NCBI GenBank assembly: GCA_963700305.1
Contig: CAVOXB010000011.1
Location: 754,211 to 818,210 of the forward strand
Source of the DNA: Desulfomonile sp963700305
GTDB taxonomy: Bacteria > Desulfobacterota > Desulfomonilia > Desulfomonilales > Desulfomonilaceae
DNA: 64,000 nt
Reading direction: 5' to 3'
Shown: one piece after another, positions 56,708 through 64,000 of the stretch
Layout: each line of letters opens with the position of its first letter
Numbering within the stretch: the stretch's first letter is position 1
Notes under the pieces: generated by a model
What the model was told of the DNA's origin: nothing
The model's input: the letters and a program-made list of their open reading frames with translations, nothing else
Databases searched by the model: none
Program-made: the position numbers and the translations under genes

Positions 56708-56863
56708 ATGAACGGGTCTGATTCCAAAGCGCTGGCATCATCGGCTAACGGTGCATCAAACGCCCATGGAAGCCCAGCTTCCGAGGGTTCCCCCGTATCA
56801 TCCAGGATTGTTGCTTCCGTCGAGGTCGAACGGGCCGAAGAAGCCGTTGGAGCCGAGCTGTGA
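56708..56863 (+). CDS. possible small open reading frame
   Basis: 51 residues starting MNGSDSKALASSANGASNAH, with GGAGGGAAGGA directly before ATG 56708. Low-complexity Ser/Ala start, then SSRIVASVEVERAEEAVGAE. No family recognised. It may be the front of a decayed gene or chance. Confidence 0.3.
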   Translation: MNGSDSKALASSANGASNAHGSPASEGSPVSSRIVASVEVERAEEAVGAEL

Positions 56864-57135
56864 GCATACATCGTGTTCCCAGTTGAATTGATCTTTCAGA
56901 GAGAATTCCCTTGCAAATCCTGGCTTGATTTGAAACGCGATTGCCAACCTCAAAACACTGATGGTCTTCAAACACCTTCACATGGGCGAACCGTCACAAA
57001 ACAGTGACCGACTGATCGTATTACGGTGAGAGAATACGGAAATGAACAAGAATTCTTTCGACAAGCAATGCGTGTCGATATGTCCCAATTCTGCGCCTTG
57101 TCCTTGATTTCAATGATGACCCATTTGCGAAACGA

Positions 57136-57838
57136 TCACCGGTCCAGACTGTCGGCAACAATCCGGCGCGCATTCTCCAGGTCTTCAGGCGTGTTCAGAT
57201 TCATGATAAATCTTAGTCCGGGATCGAAACAAACCAGTTCTTCCTCACCTATTTCTACAACTTTTGCCTTATGTAAGAAATTCAAAATCTTAAGGTCATC
57301 CTCGGCCAGGAGTCCTTCTATATGCGGCAAACATGTTTTTGAATAAAACGCGTGAAGCGGCTCCAGCCATCCATGAATCTTTGGAATCACGATATCTGAG
57401 TCGCCTAAATGCTTCAACATGTGAATAATCACATCCTCGTTGAGGAACGGCATATCGCATGCGACAAGAAATGCCCAGTCTCCTTTGCAGAGACTGAGTC
57501 CGGTGGTACAGACCTCCCAACGATCCTTTCCCGGGAATCAAGTCTTTGTGCATGGGAAAACCCAGAAAACCAAAATCGTCTGGAGAATTGGTAATTATGA
57601 TGACTTCGGGGAAAATACGCTTCAAGACAGACGCGGTGATTTCTATGATTGTTTTGCCATGTATTCGCAGCAGCGCCTTATTGATTCCACCCATTCTCCG
57701 GGCCTGACCTCCCGCCAGTAAGATGGCGCAAACGTGCAAAGGTTCCTTGGACCCCAAATCTGATCGGGTCTTGGAATTCTCACATTGAGATTGCTGGTTT
57801 TCGTGGGAATAGTTTATTGGTTTTTCGGAGAGAGGCAA
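57136..57838 (-). CDS. mobA: molybdenum cofactor guanylyltransferase MobA, one frameshift
   Basis: About 230 residues. Nucleotidyltransferase signature CAILLAGGQARRMGGINKAL, then IIIITNSPDDFGF, DLIPGKGSLGGLY. The frame breaks near 57500-57530, and the next frame carries DMPFLNEDVIIHML, GWLEPLHAFYSKTCLPHIE and FIMNLNTPEDLENARRI. It attaches GMP to molybdopterin for DMSO reductase-family enzymes such as formate dehydrogenase. The start is uncertain (TTG 57838 taken; no clear ribosome-binding site). Alone, with no other moco gene in the window. The break is probably a sequencing error. Confidence 0.85.
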
Positions 57839-57908
57839 TGGAATGAGGCTGCTTAGTTAAAATGCGGGAGGGCCGCTGTGTGCGACCCATCCCGGAAAAA
57901 TGTTGTTC

Positions 57909-58652
57909 TTACCTTGGACGAGGGACCCGTCTTTGGCCTCCTGGAGCTGCCGGTAGTTCGGGTCGAGGAGTTTCCGGCGCAGCCTTGACATCTTGAGACA
58001 GTGTCAGCGTTCGCCTGCTAAGGCGATCAACATTCTTCGTGACTTCCGCCAGCTGCCTTCTGTAAATGTCCAAGGTCTTGGAATACTCAGCAAATTGGTC
58101 TCTACAGGATCGCTCCTTCACAAATTTGTTAAGAGAATTTACTGCAAGAGCTCTAAGGATTTCAAGTTTCTTGTAAGCTGTCAAATATTCGATGACATTC
58201 TCGTCTATCCCTTGCAAATCAGAGAACCTTTTTCTGTCGCAGATGTTCATCAGATGCAGTGCCATGATGTCGTAACGGCTCAGAAGTTCTTTAATATCCC
58301 AGATTTTCTGGTTGATTTCGGACAACAGTTCCGCAAATCTTTTGTATGTGGCAAGTCCGTCACAGGAACGTCATAGACTTTGAATTCGATGCCATCGACC
58401 CATTCGGATTCATCAAAGGCGAGATACCCGCCGGTTTTGACTCTATATAGGGCCGCAGGATTCAGGTCTCTATCGCGGACGAGTTCGTCTATATTAATCC
58501 TTCTCTTATCCGGACTCTTGAGAGTAATCTCGTAATAGCCCTCGCGAACTTTTTCCTGTGAAGTCTGCTGCGCCTGAACCAGACTTGCTGGCAGCGCTAT
58601 CATGAAAAAAGAAAGGAAACCAACTAGGAAGACGTTCCTTTTTGGTCATCAT
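57909..58652 (-). CDS. secreted protein of unknown function, two frameshifts
   Basis: About 245 residues. GGAAGGAG precedes ATG 58652; removing one A from the run near 58635 gives MMTKRNVFLVGFLSFFMIAL, a signal peptide ending near ASLVQAQQ. The mature part contains YYEITLKSPDKRRINIDELV, TGGYLAFDESEWVDGIEFKV, then after a second break near 58330 a helical coiled-coil part (INQKIWDIKELLSRYDIMAL, LEILRALAVNSLNKFVKE, YRRQLAEVTKNVDRLSRRT) and a Pro-rich tail. No family recognised. Confidence 0.65.
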
Positions 58653-59387
58653 ATTCTCTCCTTCCGGACTAGGCCGGTGAGAACATTTTCAGACATCTTT
58701 ATAGCGAAAGTTACACCGAATAGCTTCATCTATACATGAAAAGTGGCGAAAAATCAACAAATATCATCTGACTTCGGCACGCGATTGTAAAGGTGATTAA
58801 GGAACATTCAGGGCAGACGCTCGGGGTGATAATTCTTATCCAGGGACAGAGAGCTCCTGTGGGAAGGGCTTTCCTGCCTGCCTGCTCCGAAATGCCGCAA
58901 TGGCGGGGTGGAAGAAACAGTCTCAAAAGTCCGACCATGGTCGATATGGTGCCACGAAAGTCGTCATAGTCCTGATTCCCAGGCTCCGCCTCGGAATCCA
59001 TGTCTGCCGGGCTCTGCCAGGCAAAGCGGCTGTTATTTCAACATTATAATGTAGGCAGAGCCTCCAAGTCAGGCATTCCCAGGCAGAGCCCGGGAACGAG
59101 AAATCTGGAGTTCAGTAACACGATTTCTGGTCGACTTCTAGTTTTGAGACAGTCTCGAAAAGCCCCACAGCCTGATCCAAATGCGCCAGGATGGATTCAT
59201 CTTATCTGTGGCTTATTGATTGCGCTTCGCCGAGCATTGAGATCGATAACAAGCTCCTGGTGCTGCTCGTTCCTGCGATTGCCCGCGTCATAGCTGGCTT
59301 ACTCGGACCGGGTTCAGGTAAATTATTGACAAAACGGGTTATTTCTGATATGACAAAATCATCCGTGCTTTCCATAGGGGGAAACCG
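58653..59387. other. non-coding region with palindromic repeats
   Basis: 735 bases. The middle holds the repeat pair at 58974-59100. Short open frames here cross the repeats and have no recognisable domain. Confidence 0.45.
58974..59100. repeat. composite palindromic repeat (TTCCCAGGC type)
   Basis: Two related hairpins: 58974-58998 (ATTCCCAGGC then GCCTCGGAAT) and 59074-59100 (ATTCCCAGGC then GCCCGGGAAC). Between them GGCTCTGCC (~59012-59020) pairs with GGCAGAGCC (~59054-59062). Such TTCCCAGGC-TC-GCCTGGGAA repeats are dispersed in many environmental genomes. Confidence 0.55.
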
Positions 59388-61441
59388 ATGAAAATAAAAG
59401 GCGCTGCTCTGGCTTGCGTTCTGGTGTTTTTCTGGGCTTGGCCCATTCAGGCGGCCAATGTAAACGTAGAACAACTCCTACTTCAGGCTTTCCAAGCTGA
59501 AAAAAGCAGTCCTTCTTCTGCCAAAACGATAGAAAAATTCGAGGACGTCCTCAAGCAGGACCCGGAGAATTATTTTGCCCTCCTTAAAATGGGGTTGGCG
59601 AAAATGGGCGATTCAGCCCAGCATATAGACGCGGTCGATTATCTCTTGCGCGCGGCCCTCGCTAAACCGGATTACCCCGAGGCATACCAGTATCTCGCTC
59701 AACAGGTACTACAGAATGGGATATATGAACGAAGGGGATAGTTATCTTAACAAGTCCCGGAGTCTTAATACCCAGGATGTTTATGATTCCATATGCTTGT
59801 TGGGCTGGAGGTACGAAGATACGGGCAACTTTTCGGCCGCAGTCAGGACTGTACGCAAGAGCTGCACTCGCCCCAACTTCAAAGCTCAGGGGAAATCCGT
59901 ATCTTATGAAAAGGCTTTACGAATCAGTGCTGGCATCGTCCGAACCCTACGATTGGGCGCAGTCGGTATTCAAGTTAATGCAGGGCGAAACCGAAGGCGA
60001 AGCCATCGTTCAATCTCTGAGAGCATCAACGGAACGCACGCTGGGCGAGCTGGGCACTACTGCGGCAAAAAGGCAAAACTCGTCAGTCATTTTGGACCAA
60101 ACATTGCGCCAGGCAATACTCGACGAGCTGAGGACCTTTACGGCAAGCACAGAACGAGTGCCGGATCGCCCTGAATTGCCGAATAATGTTTACAAGTTTT
60201 TTTTCTGCAACCCTGAGAATGTAAGAATAAAGGCCGCTCAAGATCCATACGAAGCATTTGCAGCCGCTTCAGTTGATTCGGCCCAAGACCAGAAGCGCGT
60301 TCTAAAAGACCTTCAGGGGATCCGCGAAGAAGCTTTGAGAGAAATCAGCAAAGAAACCACGGACAAAGATAAGGCGGAAAAACTGTTTGGTTTCCTCAGG
60401 CGCAAAGCTCTCACAGAATACGACGCTCTCGAGGGCTACAGCGCCAAAGGAATCATCGATAATAAAAAATTCATCTCACTGGATGGCACTATTCTCTATT
60501 TCTTGATTGCTCGTGATGCCAAACTGAACGTTGATGCCCACTTGGAATCAGGGCATGCGTATCCGGTCCTCAACTTGGGGAAAGATCAGAAAATAAGAAT
60601 AGAGCTGACTGCTGAAGCTACAGAAGGTTTTGATTTCAAGCCGGATGCCTCCTCGAAATTCGTTTCCACGGATAAAGGATTTCGTGAAGGCTCCTTCCAG
60701 ACCTTCGGTGACATCTCGGATCCGGGCAAATTGATCATGTTCCAATACAGGGCATCTTCTGATTACAGCCTTTATCGGTTCGTTCTTTACGATAATGAAC
60801 TCTTGTTTAGACAAGCCATGAAATCCGAGTTCAACCTGGATTATTCAAGACAATCTGAAATAATCGGCACGATGAAATCCGCGGGGATAGCGGGAAATGA
60901 AATGAATAATTTCTGGCGGCTGGTGAAATCAATGGCGGTTCGTGACAATCGGTTCAGATTGGAGTTGATCAAGCGATTCGACCGTAGCATTGCTTTACTG
61001 AAGAAAGGCGGCGAGATCGATCCTTTTGATCGAAGCGTAAGAGATCAGATTTATTCACTGACCGTGCAAGCTGCCGCTTATGAAACGCTCCCGGCAGAAA
61101 CTGCCATTGCTGAAAGGCTGCAACGAAAAATAGTGGGATTGCCTTTGGCAGCCCTGAAGCAGGAGGGAGACGCCGGCCTAATGCAAGCCGAAGCCGGCGC
61201 TGGCGTTCCGGAAGCTGCTCAAATAGTTGAGGAAGAAAGAGAGAGGTGGTCAGCGGAGAAACAACACTGGATCAGATCAATTGAAAGAATCGCTGCCGCA
61301 GTCAGGGAAAATCCCTGTGACGAAAGACTGAAAGGATTGCTTGCGGCTATGAGGGACAGAGTTTTGAACTTTGCCGACAAATTTGAGGATATACTGGCCG
61401 CTGACGAACTGCGGATGGTAATAGCGGGCTCAACAAGATAA
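59388..61441 (+). CDS. exported TPR-containing protein of unknown function, two frameshifts
   Basis: About 680 residues. GGGGG precedes ATG 59388; signal peptide LACVLVFFWAWPIQAA. Residues ~25-160 are TPR-like (KTIEKFEDVLKQDPENYFAL, AVDYLLRAALAKPDYPEAYQ, then after a break near 59715 DSICLLGWRYEDTGNFSAAV). A second break near 59850 leads to LYARAALAPTSKLRGNPYLM. The long C-terminal part has a transglutaminase-like or helical stretch (KAEKLFGFLRRKALTEYDAL), a β-region (SLDGTILYFLIARDAKLNVD) and a coiled tail. A transglutaminase/DUF link is only a guess. Alone in orientation. Confidence 0.7.
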
Positions 61442-61649
61442 TTCGACAAACCTTCTACATCGTTTCGGGGTTGAGCGGGATTCACTACCAGCGAACCCCG
61501 AAACGCATATCGCTCAGTACTTTTCATCATGATATAGTGAACAGCCACCCTACCACCTTTGGCAGTAGGTCAACGGGATGACACGAGACTTGTCCTGGAC
61601 CGAGCGCAATTCCGAACCTCACATTCACGGTCTTCAAAGACAAGATGCA

Positions 61650-62740
61650 TTATTCCGGGCACCCGCAACCCCCATAGTGATAGTCTGAAATTGAACCATC
61701 TATTTCAATCGCTTCGATGCTGTCGGTTTTCTGACCTATGACAGTGCATTTGAAACAATATATATTTTGATTGTCTGACTTGCATTCTCTGTATGACGAC
61801 CCGAGAAGTCCCATAAATTCAGCCACTGTCAGGTACTTCTGTTTCATCATTCTTGTGTCGAGTTCTCTCAGAGCTTTGTGGCATGCTGTTTTGGATTTCT
61901 GTGCAGCTGGCGGGATTGGGACGGCTGTTCCGTCTGTTCCCCCTTGCTCTGCGCCCCACGGAATTACCGGGGAACCCGGCGGAGTGCCTAGCGAAGTTTG
62001 CTCAGGCGCTTTATCTTCGGCAGCCATAGCTTGGGCCTGTTCCACGGGCTCTTTGACGGCTTGGTCGGGCATTTCGGCACTGGGGGACTCGCCGTATTCT
62101 GCAATATTATCATCTTTTCTGACCCAAAAATGAACCCACTCTTCGCGTCTCAGATTTCCCATCTATGACCGGGGTGTGCTGAAATTTCCACGGGGGGATA
62201 GGATCAGGATACGCCCACAAGCCTATCTTTTGCTCTTTGGCCTGGTCTTCGAGGTGTTTGTAGCCCCTTTCAAACGGAACGAACGGTTTGTGCACCACAG
62301 GCAATCCCTTTGGACAAAAGCTCTTTGCCGAAAGACTTCTCGTCAATGTAAACAACGCCTATGACCCTGTCATATTTCTTTGGGGTCTTGTCCCAGTGGA
62401 GCTTGTCGACGTGCCTGATTTCAGGCCAATACCACTCGCCCTCAATCCTCCCGGGAAGCGGTTGAACCTGGACAGTCTTTTCTATTAACCTTTCGGAAGT
62501 ATAAAGAAATGCCTCCTTTCCGAAGAACTGCTCGGATTCAGGCAAGGGACAATCAATTCCATAGATGCGAACGTTCACTGTTTCGGCATCATTCTTCTTG
62601 ACTCTGATTTCGTCCGGCCTGACAATTTGCACCACGGTTCCTGTCCAGGGAGAAAATGCATCAGGATACACAAGGCTCAAGATCAATATAAGTAACCATC
62701 GAGCAGCCTCGACCAGATATCCGAGAAATTGGTCCAACAA
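61650..62740 (-). CDS. staphylococcal nuclease (SNase/TNase)-domain protein, two frameshifts
   Basis: About 360 residues. An N-terminal hydrophobic helix (EAARWLLILILSLVYP) anchors or exports it. OB-fold nuclease motifs: GTVVQIVRPDEI, ETVNVRIYGIDCP (Arg), SEQFFGKEAFLYTSERL (Glu), KKYDRVIGVVYIDE (Arg), matching the Arg-Glu-Arg catalytic set. Breaks: near 62310 (KELLSKG continues LPVVHKPFVPFERGYKHLED) and near 62145 (SETRR continues EEWVHFWVRKDDN). The C-terminal part is Pro/Ala-rich with a Cys-containing end (YCFKCTVIG, HYGGCGCPE). The start is uncertain (TTG 62740, no clear site). Confidence 0.82.
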
Positions 62741-62848
62741 GTCTTAAGCTCCTCAATCAAGCTTTAGCTATGGCCTCCATATGAGGCGAGATTACTACAG
62801 TTTACAGCACGAAGGCCTCTCTTGCTTCTACAAGGCTACCTTTCGTGA

Positions 62849-63134
62849 TCACCATGCATTGAAGAGCACGTGGATGCCTATTAATGACAACCCGTAAATA
62901 AAAACCTCTTTCAGCGTCTGGTCCGACACTCTGGTGGCTATTCTTGGGCCTATTTGACCTCCCACCAGTGCTCCCAGGGCCCCGAAGAGAGCAGTCCCGC
63001 CTGAAAACGATCCTCCGGCGATCACCACGTGCATACCGAATGCAGCGGCCGCATTCAGGCTCATGACTACCAAACATGCGCCAATAGCAGCATCCATGCG
63101 CATGTGGAGACGATTTCGCAACACTGGTACCAGA
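62849..63134 (-). CDS. TauE/SafE-family membrane transporter, C-terminal fragment cut by the junction
   Basis: Minus-strand frame beginning at the junction: LVPVLRNRLHMRMDAAIGAC, then LVVMSLNAAAAFGM, GALGALVGGQIGPRIATRVS, and LKEVFIYGLSLIGIHVLFNA to the stop at 62849. This is the second half of a TauE/SafE (sulfite/organosulfonate exporter-like) permease. Upstream coding sequence is missing because the DNA switches at ~63134 to an unrelated cytochrome oxidase gene. Substrate unknown. Confidence 0.75.
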
Positions 63135-63142
63135 ATAGGACA
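63131..63142. other. probable chimeric junction
   Basis: On the minus strand the cox11 frame reads KLPRDVTTITLSY and then, instead of the expected TFFEV ending, runs into TauE/SafE coding DNA. GC rises sharply to the right of this point. Confidence 0.75.
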
Positions 63143-63670
63143 GCGTGATCGTGGTCACATCCCTGGGCAGCTTGGGGTCGATGACGAAGACCACCGGCCA
63201 TTGCTTCGACTCGCCGGCCTTCAGCGTGTATTCGTTGAAGCGAAGCACTCGAGCTTGTTGAAGTGCGCCATCGCCTGCTTGGGCGCGTAGCTCGGGATGG
63301 CCTGCGCGGCCATGGTCCGGTTCTGCTTGTGCGGAACTCGTACATCACCGTGGCCATTTCGCCCGGGTGCGCCATCACCGACGTCTTGGCGGGCTTGAAG
63401 TCCCAGGGGCCGCGCGCGTTGGCATCGAACTCCACGGTCACCGTGCGCGACATGTCGATCTGGGTATTGCTGACTGCGGCCGGCCGCGGCATCAGCCCGG
63501 CGCTGCTCGGCCAGCGACAGCACGTTCACGCCCAGTGCCTCGCAGATGGCGCGGTACATCGGCACCAGGGCATAGCCGAAGCCGAACATCAGCAAGGCAA
63601 TGACCAGCAGCTTGCCCAGCATGCGCCGGTTGTCGGCCAGCAGGAGGGATCGGGCACTGAAGGCAGCCAT
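63135..63670 (-). CDS. ctaG: cytochrome c oxidase assembly protein CtaG/Cox11, 3'-truncated and frameshifted
   Basis: Copper chaperone for cytochrome c oxidase. ATG 63670; N-terminal membrane anchor (MLGKLLVIALLMFGFGYALV), YRAICEALGVNVLSL, then in other frames NTQIDMSRTVTVEFDANARG, WDFKPAKTSVMAHPGEMATV, AQAIPSYAPKQAMAHFNKLE and ESKQWPVVFVIDPKLPRDVT. Frames change near 63485, 63330 and 63240. The copper-site FCF motif after NKLE falls at the last break. The C-terminus is lost at the junction. High GC and gene order match Betaproteobacteria, unlike the rest of the window. Confidence 0.85.
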
Positions 63671-63679
63671 GTCGTTTGC

Positions 63680-63793
63680 TCAGCCGCCGAGCACGGCAAT
63701 GCGCAGCACGAAGCCCAGACCGAACACGACCGCGATCGCGGCCAGGATCCAGGCCATGCGCAGGTTGGCCTTGCGTTGCGTTTCGGTGGTCAT
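63680..63793 (-). CDS. cytochrome oxidase small assembly protein
   Basis: 37 residues, MTTETQRKANLRMAWILAAI followed by AVVFGLGFVLRIAVLGG, a single membrane helix. Genes like this sit between ctaD and ctaG in Betaproteobacteria (Burkholderiales type), exactly as here: 7 bases after the ctaD stop and 9 before the ctaG start. Confidence 0.75.
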   Translation of the reverse strand: MTTETQRKANLRMAWILAAIAVVFGLGFVLRIAVLGG

Positions 63794-63800
63794 GCGCAGT

Positions 63801-64000
63801 TCAGCCGATCACCCGGGTGGCCGTGGCGTCGAGCTTCGGCGGGTTCTCGAAGGTGTGCCACGGTGCTGGCGACGGGACTTCCAGTCCGGCCTTTGGCGCC
63901 TTCCCACGGCTTCTGCGGCGCCGGCGCGCCCTGGCCACGCATCATCGGCAGCACCACGAACAACAGGAAATACACCTGCATCAGCCCGAAGCCGAAACAG
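63801..64000 (-). CDS. ctaD: cytochrome c oxidase subunit I (CtaD), C-terminal fragment, one frameshift
   Basis: Enters from the right edge. Last membrane helix CFGFGLMQVYFLLFVVLPMM, then RGQGAPAPQKPWEGAKG; one extra base near 63890 hides the normal ending GLEVPSPAPWHTFENPP and TATRVIG-stop (63801). Catalytic subunit of the aa3 oxidase; a strictly aerobic gene out of place in this window. High GC. Confidence 0.85.

Noticed and set aside
1..64000. CRISPR array, rRNA or tRNA genes
   Set aside because: No regularly spaced direct repeats and no rRNA- or tRNA-like conserved segments were seen on reading; a tRNAscan run was not possible.

Overview
The window looks like an anaerobic Desulfobacterota (former Deltaproteobacteria) genome, Desulfomonile/Syntrophobacter-like. 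The evidence is the very large PocR and Ser/Thr-kinase hybrid sensor kinases, a two-CW domain protein, a periplasmic pentahaem cytochrome c, a liv-type transporter packed with an acyl-CoA ligase, and an IscS/IscU pair of the lysine-less type. No species can be fixed from sequence alone. GC is moderate until about 63,134, where the sequence changes abruptly to GC-rich DNA carrying betaproteobacterial-style cytochrome oxidase genes. That end is most simply a chimeric assembly join.

Layout. 1-8,230: signalling block on the minus strand (REC-PAS-PAS kinase, REC-HisKA_2 kinase, and a ~1,900-residue Ser/Thr kinase-ATPase-GAF-histidine kinase-REC protein split by one extra base). 8,485-11,411: Fe-S/SCP2 fusion protein, then a carboxymuconolactone decarboxylase-family protein and its TetR regulator, each preceded by a matching palindromic operator. 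11,608-16,934: radical SAM/SPASM protein, small two-CW protein, SipW-like signal peptidase, HD protein, and a cysteine desulfurase-like/IscU-like pair. 17,032-22,972: methyltransferase, fused MFS/spermidine synthase-like protein, ApbE, zinc-ribbon/thioredoxin-fold membrane protein. 23,172-33,951: livF, livG, acyl-CoA ligase, livH and livM, and on the opposite strand the binding protein livK, with a transposase relic, DNA-alkylation repair genes and a broken cupin gene between them.

34,515-41,219 is a tight signalling operon: one PocR hybrid kinase followed by a PP2C-output and an adenylate-cyclase-output response regulator whose receiver domains are nearly identical. 41,364-46,658 holds envelope genes: a Met-rich helical repeat protein, pentahaem cytochrome, porin, jelly-roll protein, a decayed peroxiredoxin with TGA at the catalytic cysteine position, and a DDPPP-repeat secreted peptide. 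46,955-56,615 holds a dienelactone hydrolase, a heavily broken PEP-synthase-like/LamG protein, and a chromate-resistance cluster (chrA, ChrB C-domain, rhodanese, MFS, small Cys protein; divergent full chrB). 57,136-62,740: mobA, secreted proteins, a TPR protein, an SNase-domain protein. 62,849-64,000: truncated TauE/SafE gene joined to cox11, a small oxidase assembly gene and the end of ctaD.

Sequence quality matters here. About 25 genes show reading-frame breaks, and those traced base by base are mostly single extra bases, often in short homopolymers. Long stretches are clean (4.3-11.2 kb, 24.3-32 kb, 32.7-43 kb), whereas 48.2-51.3 kb and 63.1-64 kb are dense in breaks. Most single breaks are therefore probably sequencing errors. 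The PEP/LamG, cupin, redoxin and transposase loci are better candidates for real decay.
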